A stretch of 64,000 bases of DNA from Bacteroidales bacterium Phil6 (lineage in GTDB: Bacteria; Bacteroidota; Bacteroidia; Bacteroidales; F082), in contig NWBN01000014.1 in NCBI GenBank assembly GCA_002633315.1, positions 1 through 64,000 on the forward strand. The letters run 5' to 3'. Each line of letters starts with the position of its first letter. The stretch's first letter is position 1. The notes below the pieces were generated by a model. That model saw nothing but the letters and a program-made list of their open reading frames with translations. It was not told the DNA's origin and made no database searches. Position numbers and translations under genes: made by a program. Of the stretch, positions 47,843-57,002 are shown one piece after another.

Positions 47843-50119
47843 TTACACATACAATGATTTAACATATTCATCAATAGCATGGGCAGCTTTTTTACCGGCG
47901 CCCATAGCAAGTATTACAGTTGCGGCACCACTTACGGCGTCACCGCCGGCAAAAATGCCTTTGCGAGATGTGGCACCTGTTGCTTCATTGGCAATGATAC
48001 AATTATGTTTATCGACATCAAGACCTTTTGTAGTAGATGATATCAACGGGTTAGGTGAAGTACCGAGAGACATTATCACCATATCGACATCCAAGACAAA
48101 TTCCGAATCAGGTATTTCAACAGGTCTGCGACGTCCGGAAGCATCAGGTTCACCAAGTTCCATTTTGACACATCTCATTCCATTGACCCAACCATTCTCA
48201 TCTCCCAATATTTCCACCGGATTGGTAAGAAGATGGAAAACTATGCCTTCTTCCTTAGCATGATGTACCTCTTCCACACGAGCCGGCAACTCTTTCTCTG
48301 AACGGCGATATACTATGGACACTTCCGAGCCAAGACGCAAGGCGGTACGTGCCGCATCCATTGCCACGTTACCACCACCCACCACAGCAACACGTTTTCC
48401 GACATAGTTAGGGGTGTCATATCCTTTCTTATAAGAAAACAGAAGATTGTTACGTGTAAGGAACTCATTGGCAGACACCACTCCGCAGTAGTTTTCACCC
48501 TTGATATTCATAAACTTAGGCAGTCCTGCACCAGAACCCACAAAAACGGCATCAAAGCCTTCATTATCCAACAAGTCATCTATTGACAAAGTACGACCAA
48601 TAATGACATCACGCTCGAATTTAGCGCCAAGTTTCTCCACATTATTTATCTCATGACGCACCACTGTATGTTTCGGCAGACGGAATGAAGGGATTCCATA
48701 CACGAGAACGCCGCCGCACTCATGAAGAGCCTCAAACACAGTAACGTCATACCCCATAGTCAGCAATTCTTTGGCACAAGTTATTCCGGAAGGACCACTC
48801 CCAACGACAGCTACTTTATGACCATTTTTTGCCATAGGTTTGGCAAGTTCGAGATTATTTTCACGGGACCAGTCTCCAATAAAACGTTCCAATTTACCAA
48901 TGGCAATAGGTTCATATTTCTTACCCATGACACAATTACCCTCACATTGGGACTCTTGCGGGCAGACACGACCACATACGGCAGGCAATGCCGAGTCTTT
49001 ATCTATTACTATGGCAGCCTTCTCAAAATCACCTTCCTGTATATATTTTATAAATTGAGGTATGTTGATATTCACCGGACAGCCATCCACACAGGCAGGT
49101 TTTCTGCATTGAAGACAACGCTGAGCCTCAACAACAGCCTCGTCCATAGAATAACCGAGACATACTTCATTGAAATTATGTCTTCTCACTTCGGGAGATT
49201 GTTCTCTTACAGGCACTCTGTGACGTTTATCGCGAACCTCTTCAGCTATACCACCGATATGACAAATATGACCTTCTTCTAACTCTTCTTTCTCCAGAAT
49301 TTTACGTCCCTCTACATTATTATACATAGCCTGACGTTTCATGGCGAGGTCAAAATCCACCTTATATCCATCAAATTCCGGACCATCGACACAAGTAAAT
49401 TTCATCTCACCACCAACCATTACACGACAAGCGCCACACATTCCAGTACCATCGACCATCAGCGAGTTAAGACTCACAGTACATTTTATACCGAGACGCA
49501 TCGCCATCTTAGTAACGAATTTCATCATTATCATCGGACCTATTGCCACTATCTCATCATAATGTTTACCTTTGTCAATAAGAGTCTGCAAAGTATCGGT
49601 AACAAGTCCTTTATACTCCGATGTGCCATCGTCGGTAGTAACATAAAGATTCGATATCGACGATAATTCATCAACATAAACCAACAAGTTTTTCGTTTTG
49701 GCTCCAATAATGACATCTGCTTTTACACCATGTTCATAAAGCCATTTAACCTGAGGATAAATAGGAGCTATACCGACACCGCCGCCAATAAACACAAATT
49801 TTTTATTATGTCTTTCCTCATCAGTCATGTTGATAAATTCGGAAGGACGACCAAGAGGACCGACGACATCAGCAAAGACGTCACCAATATCATATTGTGA
49901 CATTTCTTGTGTAGATTTACCGATAACCTTATAAACTATTTTAACGGTACCTTTCTCAGCGTCATTATCACTAATAGTCAAAGGAATACGTTCAGAACCT
50001 TCTTTCATTCTTATAATAAGGAACTGTCCGGGAAGAGCAGACGATGCAATACGAGGAACATAAAGTTCCATCATAAACGTATCCTTGTCCAATGCTTTTT
50101 TATCGACAATTTTAAACAT
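47843..50119 (-). CDS. NfnAB-like fused ferredoxin-NAD(P) oxidoreductase
   Basis: 758 residues joining two proteins. The N-terminal NfnA/PyrK-like part has an FAD domain, an NAD site (GGGVGIAPIYPQVKWL) and a [2Fe-2S] motif (GTGMCGACRV). The C-terminal NfnB/GltD-like part has two [4Fe-4S] motifs (CLQCRKPACVDGCP; CGRVCPQESQCEGNC) and two dinucleotide folds (VGSGPSGITCAKELL; VVGGGNVAMDAARTAL). NfnAB couples NADH, ferredoxin and NADPH by electron bifurcation. Annotation pipelines often call it a dihydroorotate dehydrogenase/glutamate synthase fusion. It lies 166 nt downstream of hydABC with a -7 box (50164-50157). Confidence 0.9.
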   Translation of the reverse strand: MFKIVDKKALDKDTFMMELYVPRIASSALPGQFLIIRMKEGSERIPLTISDNDAEKGTVKIVYKVIGKSTQEMSQYDIGDVFADVVGPLGRPSEFINMTDEERHNKKFVFIGGGVGIAPIYPQVKWLYEHGVKADVIIGAKTKNLLVYVDELSSISNLYVTTDDGTSEYKGLVTDTLQTLIDKGKHYDEIVAIGPMIMMKFVTKMAMRLGIKCTVSLNSLMVDGTGMCGACRVMVGGEMKFTCVDGPEFDGYKVDFDLAMKRQAMYNNVEGRKILEKEELEEGHICHIGGIAEEVRDKRHRVPVREQSPEVRRHNFNEVCLGYSMDEAVVEAQRCLQCRKPACVDGCPVNINIPQFIKYIQEGDFEKAAIVIDKDSALPAVCGRVCPQESQCEGNCVMGKKYEPIAIGKLERFIGDWSRENNLELAKPMAKNGHKVAVVGSGPSGITCAKELLTMGYDVTVFEALHECGGVLVYGIPSFRLPKHTVVRHEINNVEKLGAKFERDVIIGRTLSIDDLLDNEGFDAVFVGSGAGLPKFMNIKGENYCGVVSANEFLTRNNLLFSYKKGYDTPNYVGKRVAVVGGGNVAMDAARTALRLGSEVSIVYRRSEKELPARVEEVHHAKEEGIVFHLLTNPVEILGDENGWVNGMRCVKMELGEPDASGRRRPVEIPDSEFVLDVDMVIMSLGTSPNPLISSTTKGLDVDKHNCIIANEATGATSRKGIFAGGDAVSGAATVILAMGAGKKAAHAIDEYVKSLYV

Positions 50120-50156
50120 AATGGTCTGTTTTTATTTATACGAGTCAAAGAAAATA

Positions 50157-50164
50157 CAAAAGTA
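50157..50164 (-). promoter_or_regulatory. -7 box of the Nfn-like gene
   Basis: TACTTTTG on the minus strand, 38 nt upstream of the ATG; no TTG at the usual spacing. Confidence 0.45.
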
Positions 50165-50239
50165 CAAAAAAATTCGTTAATCGAGATTAAATAAAAAAAA
50201 CTATATATAAATAGGTGTATAAGATGACAACAATGGAAA

Positions 50240-50261
50240 AAGGCTGTCTTGCGACAGCCTT
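50240..50261 (-). terminator. terminator of the hydrogenase operon
   Basis: A perfect 9-bp stem AAGGCTGTC / GACAGCCTT with a 4-nt loop; on the minus strand it is followed by TTTTT. It separates hydC from the Nfn-like gene. Confidence 0.85.
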
Positions 50262-50285
50262 CCATATAATTGTACAAGATGTCAA

Positions 50286-50762
50286 TCAATTATATTCTGC
50301 AATAACTTCCTTGACTTTATCCGGTGTCATACGCCCATAGACCTTGTCACCTATTGTCAAAACAGGAGCCAGACCGCAAGCGCCGACGCAACGCAAACAG
50401 TTCAACGAGAACTTGCCATCATCTGTTGTGCCGCCCACCTGAATATTAAGTAAACGTTTGAATTCATCGAGTACTTTTTCTGCGCCACGCACATAACATG
50501 CTGTACCAAGACAGATAGAAATCGGATAACGCCCTTTAGGTGTCATGGTAAAGAAAGAATAGAACGAGACAATACCATAAACTCTTGAGATTGGAATATT
50601 AAGTTCATTAGCAATTACTTCCTGAACTTCTGCAGAAAGGTATCCATATTCGCCCTGTACTTTGTGAAGCACATTGATAACTTCGCCGGGTTTATTGCCG
50701 AAAGATTTACAAACGTCCTTAATGAAGTTCACCTTGGATTCTGATAATTTTATTACTGCCAT
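50286..50762 (-). CDS. hydC: bifurcating hydrogenase subunit HydC (NuoE-like)
   Basis: 158 residues, thioredoxin-like [2Fe-2S] subunit. Cluster cysteines Cys84, Cys89, Cys125 and Cys129 (CLGTACYVRGA; CVGACGLAP). With HydA and HydB it forms the electron-bifurcating hydrogenase that oxidises NADH and reduced ferredoxin together to make H2. Last gene of the hyd operon, 41 nt after hydA. Confidence 0.94.
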   Translation of the reverse strand: MAVIKLSESKVNFIKDVCKSFGNKPGEVINVLHKVQGEYGYLSAEVQEVIANELNIPISRVYGIVSFYSFFTMTPKGRYPISICLGTACYVRGAEKVLDEFKRLLNIQVGGTTDDGKFSLNCLRCVGACGLAPVLTIGDKVYGRMTPDKVKEVIAEYN

Positions 50763-50803
50763 AATATCAATTTTTCTATTTTTTACTTAGTTAACAAAAC
50801 ATA

Positions 50804-52570
50804 TTATTCGGCAATCTCTACATAGTCTGACTTGTCGAAATAATGAGTATGCAACAACTCATGAGATTTATGTCCGCAAGGTTCTCCGAGGAATTCTGCA
50901 TATAGTTTCTGTATCGAAGGATTCTCGTGAGATTTACGGATAGCTTTGTTGGCATCTTCGCGATATATAGCATCATAACGTTTTTTCAGTATGCTGCTAT
51001 TTCCATGATGATAAGGTTGACCGGCGCCACCTATACAGCCTCCGGGGCAAGCCATAACTTCAATAGCATGGAATTGTTCTTTACCTTCGCGTATTCTTTC
51101 GAGAAGGGTGCGGGCATTCTTAAGACCATGGGCGATGCCGATATGTATAGGAGTACCGTTAAAGTCAACCCAAGCCTCACGAATACCTTCGAGACCACGA
51201 AGTTCAGTAAAGTCAACTTTCTCCAAAGTCTTACCTGTAAACACCTCATAAGCTGTACGTGTGGCTGCCTCTATCACACCTCCGGTTGCACCGAAAATAA
51301 CAGCAGCACCTGTCGATTCGCCAAGCGGGTCATCGTAGTCTTCACAAGACATATCTTTTATGTCGAGGTTGAATTGTTTGATAAGACGCGCCAATTCACG
51401 TGTTGAGAGTACATAATCCACATCAGGGTTTCCGTTAACACTGAACTCTTCACGTTTACATTCAAATTTCTTGGCAAGACAAGGCATTATAGACACCACT
51501 ATCAAATCTTCACGGTTGATACCCATTTTCTCAGCCCAATAACTCTTTGCTATAGCGCCAAACATTTGCTGAGGTGATTTTGCCGTTGAAGGTACATCGA
51601 GCATATCAGGGAAATTATGCTCAAAGAAATTAACCCAACCGGGACAACATGACGTCAAGATTGGCAGACGAACAGACTTGTCTCCTTGCATAAACTTGGA
51701 TATACGACCTAAGAGCTCCGTACCTTCTTCCATGATTGTCAAGTCGGCTGCAAAATCTGTATCGAAGACATAGTCAAATCCGAGGCGACGCAATACTGCA
51801 GCGAGTTGACCTGTCACAATGGTACCTGGTTCCAAGCCAAACTCTTCGCCTATAGCAACACGTACTGCAGGAGCTGTTTGAACGATGACAGTTTTCTTAG
51901 GATTATTGATGGCTGCCATAACATTACGGGTATCATCCACCTCGCTGAGAGCGCCCACAGGACATACCTGTACGCACTGACCGCACATTGTACATGGAGA
52001 ATCCACCATATCCTGTTCAAAAGCCGTTGCCACCACAGCCTGGAAGCCACGATTCACTGCCGACAAAGCACCGACACTCTGAATATTGTTACATATATTC
52101 TCGCAACGACGGCACATGATACATTTGTCAACGTCACGAATGATAGAAGGAGACATATCCATACGATACGTCGATTGTTCACCTTTGAAAGGAATCTCAC
52201 GGATACCGAGGTTTTGAGCCAACTTCTGCAACTCGCATTGTCCTGACTTAGCGCAAGTAAGACAGTCTGTCGGGTGGTCGGAAAGGATAAGTTCCACTAC
52301 AGTACGACGAGCATTGATAACACGTTGCGAGTGTGTAAATACCACCATTCCTTCCATACAGTCGGTAGCACATGCCGGAGCGAGGTTTCTTCTTCCTGCG
52401 ACTTCAACGACGCAAACACGGCAACCACCAGGTTTGTTCTCAAAATTCATTCCTGCCAATTCAAAATAACACAAGGTAGGAATATGAATACCGGCCTGAC
52501 GGGCAGCTTTCAATATCGTTGTGCCTTCTGCAACTTCTACCGGTTTATTGTCTATAGTTAATTTTACCAT
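50804..52570 (-). CDS. hydA: [FeFe] hydrogenase catalytic subunit HydA (group A3-like)
   Basis: 588 residues. N-terminal NuoG-like [2Fe-2S] (Cys34, 50, 53, 67), His-ligated [4Fe-4S] (His99, Cys103, 106, 112), two ferredoxin-type [4Fe-4S] (Cys150-160 and 193-203), then the H-cluster motifs TSCCPGW (Cys308/309), MPCLAKK (Cys364) and MACPGGCIGGAGQP (Cys508/512). All H-cluster ligands and the proton-transfer Cys308 are intact. The layout and hydB/hydC neighbours indicate the NAD-linked bifurcating type. Maturases HydEFG are not in the window. Confidence 0.97.
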   Translation of the reverse strand: MVKLTIDNKPVEVAEGTTILKAARQAGIHIPTLCYFELAGMNFENKPGGCRVCVVEVAGRRNLAPACATDCMEGMVVFTHSQRVINARRTVVELILSDHPTDCLTCAKSGQCELQKLAQNLGIREIPFKGEQSTYRMDMSPSIIRDVDKCIMCRRCENICNNIQSVGALSAVNRGFQAVVATAFEQDMVDSPCTMCGQCVQVCPVGALSEVDDTRNVMAAINNPKKTVIVQTAPAVRVAIGEEFGLEPGTIVTGQLAAVLRRLGFDYVFDTDFAADLTIMEEGTELLGRISKFMQGDKSVRLPILTSCCPGWVNFFEHNFPDMLDVPSTAKSPQQMFGAIAKSYWAEKMGINREDLIVVSIMPCLAKKFECKREEFSVNGNPDVDYVLSTRELARLIKQFNLDIKDMSCEDYDDPLGESTGAAVIFGATGGVIEAATRTAYEVFTGKTLEKVDFTELRGLEGIREAWVDFNGTPIHIGIAHGLKNARTLLERIREGKEQFHAIEVMACPGGCIGGAGQPYHHGNSSILKKRYDAIYREDANKAIRKSHENPSIQKLYAEFLGEPCGHKSHELLHTHYFDKSDYVEIAE

Positions 52571-52590
52571 TTTAATGTTCCTTTCTAAGA

Positions 52591-54384
52591 TTATTTCACA
52601 GAGATTGCACCAAATTTACATTTTTCATAGCAAGCACCACACTTGATACACTTCAAGTTATCAATATAATGTGCCATCTTCTTCTCACCCGAGATAGCAT
52701 TTTGAGGACATACGCGAGCACAAGCACCGCAACCGATACATTTGACAGGATCTATTTCATAATGCATCAATTGTTTACAAACGCCGGCACGACACTTCTT
52801 GTCAACGACATGTTCAACGTATTCATCCCAGAAGTTATCCAGTGTTGACAACACAGGATTCGGAGATGTCTGACCGAGACCGCACAAAGCTGTATCTTTA
52901 ATAACGGTTGCAAGGTTACGCAACTCTTCGAGGTCATGCATTGTACCATTACCTTTAGTAATCTTGTCAAGGATTTCCAACATTCTCTTGTTACCGATAC
53001 GGCAAGGTGAACATTTGCCGCAACTTTCTTCGCATGTAAATTCAAGATAGAACTTAGCTATTGCCACCATACATGATGTCTCATCCATGACGACCATACC
53101 GCCTGAGCCCATCATTGAGCCTGCTGCCACGAGGTTATCATAGTCAATAGCTGTATCCAGGTGTTTAGCTGTCAAGCAGCCTCCTGAAGGACCACCTGTC
53201 TGTACTGCCTTGAACTCGCGTCCGTTCTTGATACCGCCACCAATTTCATATATGATGTCACGCAAGGTGATACCCATAGGAACCTCAATAAGACCGACAT
53301 TATTAATTTGTCCTGCCAAAGCAAATACTTTAGTTCCTTTTGATTTCTCCGAACCTATTTTTGAGAACCATTCAGCACCTTTTGTGATGATAATAGGAAT
53401 ATTTGCAAATGTTTCGACGTTGTTAACGTTGGTAGGTTTTCCGAGATATCCTGACACAGCAGGGAACGGTGGCTTGAAAGTCGGCTCACCACGTTGACCT
53501 TCCATAGAATGAATAAGAGCTGTTTCTTCACCGCACACAAAAGCGCCGGCACCATATCGCAATTCTATATCAAATTCGAAATCTGTCCCAAGGATACCCT
53601 GTCCAAGCAAACCATACTCACGTGCCTGAGTTATTGCCACCTGTAAACGATGTATGGCGAGAGGATATTCGGCACGTATATACACGAGACCTTTGGTTGC
53701 ACCTATGGCATAACCGCATATTGCCATAGCTTCTATTACAGAATGCGGGTCTCCTTCCATGATGGAACGATCCATAAATGCACCCGGGTCACCTTCATCA
53801 GCATTACATACCACATATTTCTGGTCTGCCTTATTTTTTGCACAAAGACCCCATTTCACACCTGTCGGGAATCCTGCCCCGCCACGACCACGAAGTCCTG
53901 ACCTTGTAACCTCATCAATAACCTGTTCAGGCGTCATTTCTGTCAATACCTTACCCAAAGCCTCATAACCGCCACGTGAGATACATTCATCAATGTCCTC
54001 AGGATTGATAAAGCCGCAGTTACGCAAAGCTATACGAAGCTGTTTCTTGTAAAATCCCATGTGTTTGGAGTCAGAAACATGCTGTTTGTTTTCAGGGTCG
54101 AGATAGAGTAAATCCGTAACTTTACGTCCTTTGACGATATGTTCTTCAACGATTTTCCTCACATCCGAAGGTTTTACCTGAGTATAAAATGTATTATCAG
54201 GCAACATTTTTACTATAGGTCCCTTTTCACAAAAACCGAAGCAACCGGTTCTAATGACTTGTACCTCATTTTCAAGACCTTTCTCCTTTAATATGGCATT
54301 GAAATTATTGATAATTTCATCGCCTGCAGATGCTTTACAACCGGTACCGCCGCAGCAAAGCACGTGCGTTTTGATTTTTGTCAT
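52591..54384 (-). CDS. hydB: bifurcating hydrogenase subunit HydB (NuoF-like)
   Basis: 597 residues. N-terminal thioredoxin-like [2Fe-2S] (CCGGTGCKASAGDE), the NuoF flavin/NADH domain (GLRGRGGAGFPTGVKWGL; NADEGDPGAFMDRS), SLBB, a [4Fe-4S] motif (ESCGKCSPCRIG), and two C-terminal ferredoxin motifs (CIGCGACARVCP; CIKCGACYEKC). It carries the FMN where NADH enters and bifurcation is thought to occur. 20 nt upstream of hydA, 24 nt after the [2Fe-2S] protein gene. Confidence 0.97.
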   Translation of the reverse strand: MTKIKTHVLCCGGTGCKASAGDEIINNFNAILKEKGLENEVQVIRTGCFGFCEKGPIVKMLPDNTFYTQVKPSDVRKIVEEHIVKGRKVTDLLYLDPENKQHVSDSKHMGFYKKQLRIALRNCGFINPEDIDECISRGGYEALGKVLTEMTPEQVIDEVTRSGLRGRGGAGFPTGVKWGLCAKNKADQKYVVCNADEGDPGAFMDRSIMEGDPHSVIEAMAICGYAIGATKGLVYIRAEYPLAIHRLQVAITQAREYGLLGQGILGTDFEFDIELRYGAGAFVCGEETALIHSMEGQRGEPTFKPPFPAVSGYLGKPTNVNNVETFANIPIIITKGAEWFSKIGSEKSKGTKVFALAGQINNVGLIEVPMGITLRDIIYEIGGGIKNGREFKAVQTGGPSGGCLTAKHLDTAIDYDNLVAAGSMMGSGGMVVMDETSCMVAIAKFYLEFTCEESCGKCSPCRIGNKRMLEILDKITKGNGTMHDLEELRNLATVIKDTALCGLGQTSPNPVLSTLDNFWDEYVEHVVDKKCRAGVCKQLMHYEIDPVKCIGCGACARVCPQNAISGEKKMAHYIDNLKCIKCGACYEKCKFGAISVK

Positions 54385-54408
54385 ATAAAGTCCTCCTATT
54401 TAGTTCAA

Positions 54409-54801
54409 TTAATCGATAGTTTCATAGTTAACCGGAATAATTCCCTCGACCAACTCATTGTTCATGATGTATTTTTCGAGAATCTCATCAGCCTTTTTGT
54501 TGTCAACATGACCAAAAACAATAGGGTCTTTGCCGGGAACCTTAACTTCTATCGTAGGTTCTGCATGACAATAACCCATACATCCTGTTTGTGTGAAAAC
54601 AATACGAAGTTTCAACTCGTCCGCTTTTTCCATCATGTGCTCCATAACTTGCTTTGCTCCGGATGCAATACCGCATGTAGCCATAGCGACTTTGATCTGG
54701 ACCAATGATTCCGGATCATCACTCTTTTCGCGAAGGTCCAGATTCGACTGAAGCTTCTCTCTCATAGCTTTCAGTTCTGCCAAAGATTTTACTTTTGCCA
54801 T
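54409..54801 (-). CDS. hydrogenase-associated (2Fe-2S) ferredoxin-like protein
   Basis: 130 residues, thioredoxin-like. Motifs MATCGIASGAKQVM and TQTGCMGYCHAEP provide three cysteines; the canonical fourth is absent, which appears to be normal for this small family. An N-terminal helical segment (AELKAMREKLQSNLDLREKS) precedes it. First gene of the hyd operon, so probably an accessory electron-transfer or assembly protein for HydABC. A similar small gene occurs in the hyd cluster of Thermotoga. Confidence 0.85.
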   Translation of the reverse strand: MAKVKSLAELKAMREKLQSNLDLREKSDDPESLVQIKVAMATCGIASGAKQVMEHMMEKADELKLRIVFTQTGCMGYCHAEPTIEVKVPGKDPIVFGHVDNKKADEILEKYIMNNELVEGIIPVNYETID

Positions 54802-54873
54802 TTTCTTAATATTATGTTAATGAATGATTTAAGTTATAATTCAAATTATTCTTTACATTTCGCAAAGAAAAGG

Positions 54874-54903
54874 CAAATATACAATTTCTTTTTTTATTTA
54901 CAA
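54874..54903 (-). promoter_or_regulatory. promoter of the hyd operon
   Basis: Minus strand: TTG (54903-54901), 19 nt, TATATTTG (54881-54874), a full consensus match. The leader to ATG 54801 is about 68 nt. Confidence 0.8.
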
Positions 54904-55192
54904 AAAATTGCCAATAATTTTTTGTTAAATTTCATCATTTTTCTTCACTTTTTTATCTTCATCCACAACTTCCATCAACAGCCATAAAAAGCATTATTAC
55001 TATACAATTATTTTTAATATTTATTCAATTATTGAATCATCAAACATTTTTTCTTTATATTCAGAACATATAACAAACTTTCCACTTTTCTTGACGAAAC
55101 TTCACAACAATTGCAAAAACACTTTAAATCAATTATTTCAATCTTTCTTTTCATAATTTTTTATTACAGTTATAAAAAAGTAAAACAAAAAC

Positions 55193-55223
55193 TTGATTTA
55201 TATGCAATTCTTTGATAAATTTG
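55193..55223 (+). promoter_or_regulatory. promoter of the HydS-like sensor operon
   Basis: TTG (55193-55195), 20 nt, TAAATTTG (55216-55223). It lies inside the longest possible frame of the first gene and fixes its start at ATG 55248, with a leader of about 20 nt. Confidence 0.7.
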
Positions 55224-55247
55224 CACTTTAAACAAAACCATTCAATC

Positions 55248-55583
55248 ATGAAAGTTAAAGAATTAGTTGAAAAATTAGGGCTTAAAATTCTTTCCGGGGA
55301 AAGCGGCTTGGAACGCGACATTGACGGTTGCTACATTTCCGACCTTCTAAGTGATGTCATGGGCAATGCCGATGCCGGGAATATTTGGATCACACTCCAA
55401 ACACATAAAAACGTCATGGCTGTAGCTTCATTAAAAGAATTGTCTTGCATCATATTAGTCAAGAATCTTGGAGCCAATGAAGACACCTTAAAACAGAGTG
55501 ACGAAGAAGAGATACCCATACTTCAAACAAGTATGACAACATACGAAATAGCAGGACGAGTATATAATTTATTAAACAATTAA
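55248..55583 (+). CDS. DRTGG-domain protein, first copy
   Basis: 111 residues (MKVKELVEKLGLKILSGE). The whole protein is one DRTGG domain, a small alpha/beta fold found beside CBS domains and in phosphotransacetylases and thought to bind ligands. The pattern GCYISDLLSDVMGNADAG, then NIWITLQTHKNVMAVA, is shared with the second copy at 57003. First gene of a six-gene operon divergent from hydABC. Ligand unknown. Confidence 0.85.
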   Translation: MKVKELVEKLGLKILSGESGLERDIDGCYISDLLSDVMGNADAGNIWITLQTHKNVMAVASLKELSCIILVKNLGANEDTLKQSDEEEIPILQTSMTTYEIAGRVYNLLNN

Positions 55584-55603
55584 GACGACACAAAGTGCCG
55601 GCA

Positions 55604-56380
55604 ATGGAACTGAAAAAATATCGCGCCGATCTGCATCTTCACACCGTGCTTTCACCGTGCGGAGACATCTATATGTCTCCTTCCGCCATTGTAGAGCAAG
55701 CCAAGAAACTGCACCTCGACGCGATAGCAATAACAGACCATAATACGACAAGACAAGTCAAAGTTACACGGCAACTTGGAATCGAAAACGGTCTATTAGT
55801 CATTGGAGGAGTTGAAATGACAACAATGGAAGAAGCTCATGCCCTTGCGTATTTTGAAACAGACGAGCAATTAGATGCTTTTCAGGAGTTTTTAGACGCA
55901 CATCTGCCTCACATTCCCAATGACGAAGAACGGTTTGGTTATCAACTTATAGTAGATAAAGAGGAAGAAGTCGTAGGTGAAGAGGAATGGTTGTTGCTAT
56001 CCGCCCTGGATGCCGGTTTGGACGAGTTATACGACAAGGTCCATGAAATTGGAGGATTGTTTGTTCCGGCACATGTCAACAAACCGGCATACAGTCTTAT
56101 GAGTCAGCTCGGATTTGTTCCACCGGACATCAAAGCTGATGCCCTTGAGATATCGAAACATGTCAAAAAAGAAGATTTTCTCAAGAAATTTGCATATCTG
56201 AAACGGTTCAGTTTCATCAAAAGTTCCGATGCTCATTTCATTCATATCATAGGAGAAGTACACAGTATTTTAAACATGTATGACCTCTCTTTCGATGAGT
56301 TCCGACGCACACTCAATGGAGAAGACGGCAGATTTGTGGAAACAGAACCAAAAGAGAAGCTACAACTTCTGTATGGATAA
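55604..56380 (+). CDS. PHP-domain phosphoesterase-like protein
   Basis: 258 residues from ATG 55604 (an in-frame GTG lies 9 nt earlier). PHP metal-binding motifs are intact: ADLHLHTVLSPCGD, AITDHN, a conserved GVEMTT segment, and SSDAHFIHIIG near the end, so hydrolysis of a phosphoester or nucleotide is plausible. It sits between a DRTGG gene and an ATPase gene; PHP genes recur in hydrogenase-linked clusters of Clostridia and Thermotoga. Substrate unknown. Confidence 0.88.
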   Translation: MELKKYRADLHLHTVLSPCGDIYMSPSAIVEQAKKLHLDAIAITDHNTTRQVKVTRQLGIENGLLVIGGVEMTTMEEAHALAYFETDEQLDAFQEFLDAHLPHIPNDEERFGYQLIVDKEEEVVGEEEWLLLSALDAGLDELYDKVHEIGGLFVPAHVNKPAYSLMSQLGFVPPDIKADALEISKHVKKEDFLKKFAYLKRFSFIKSSDAHFIHIIGEVHSILNMYDLSFDEFRRTLNGEDGRFVETEPKEKLQLLYG

Positions 56381-56395
56381 TATAATCAATATGTT

Positions 56396-56944
56396 ATGAA
56401 AGAATTGTCATTACACGTATATGATCTCTTGGAGAATTCCATAGCAGCCAATGCCACGCTGATAGAACTCACAATACACGAAAGCATAAAAGACAACATC
56501 TATGCTTTCACAATAAAAGACAATGGCAAAGGCATGAGTCCGGAATTTCTTGCCAAAGTCACTGACCCGTGGACAACAACACGCAAAACTCGTAAAGTAG
56601 GAATAGGACTGCCCCTCATCAAGATGAACACGGAACTTTGCGGCGGAGGCATGAAGATAGAAAGTGTATTGGGGAAAGGGACTACACTCGATTTTTGGTT
56701 TCAACATGACCATATCGACAGACCTCCGATGGGTGACATTGCAGGAACCATAGTGATGCTATGCTCACAATATCAGAATATCAGATTCGTTTATAAACAT
56801 ATAACGGACAACGACGAGTTTGTTTTCGATACTGAAGAAATAAAAGAAGCTCTTGATGGAATGCCTATGCAGGATGTCTCTATTATGAAGTATCTTAAAG
56901 AAATGATAGAAGAAAATCTTAAAGAGATAGGCTCTTCACAATAA
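56396..56944 (+). CDS. histidine-kinase-like ATPase protein without kinase dimerisation domain
   Basis: 182 residues. The HATPase_c fold has N box (HVYDLLENSIAANATL), G1 (KDNGKGMS), a DPWTTTRKTRKVGIGLPL segment and G2-like GKGTTLDFW. There is no HisKA or H-box sequence, so it is not an ordinary sensor kinase. A C-terminal 70 residues are unique. Part of the module divergent from hydABC; it may phosphorylate or regulate a partner, as anti-sigma kinases do. Confidence 0.85.
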   Translation: MKELSLHVYDLLENSIAANATLIELTIHESIKDNIYAFTIKDNGKGMSPEFLAKVTDPWTTTRKTRKVGIGLPLIKMNTELCGGGMKIESVLGKGTTLDFWFQHDHIDRPPMGDIAGTIVMLCSQYQNIRFVYKHITDNDEFVFDTEEIKEALDGMPMQDVSIMKYLKEMIEENLKEIGSSQ

Positions 56945-57002
56945 TTTAGTAATTGATTAAATTTCAAGCAACGAATGATATAATTAAATTCAAATATCAA
57001 CT

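Larger units (their letters stand above)
54802..55247. other. divergent control region between hyd operon and sensor module
   Basis: About 445 nt holding both outward promoters. Between them lie a perfect inverted repeat ATTCAAT-T-ATTGAAT (55023-55037) and an imperfect TTGACGAAACTTCACAA (55091-55107) that resembles the redox repressor Rex operator but is one base short. No open frame or RNA gene is seen. Confidence 0.45.

Noticed and set aside
47843..50119. Pyrimidine or glutamate synthesis role for the dihydroorotate dehydrogenase B / glutamate synthase fusion
   Set aside because: No pyrD or gltB partner is nearby; domain order and position next to hydABC fit an NfnAB-like oxidoreductase better.
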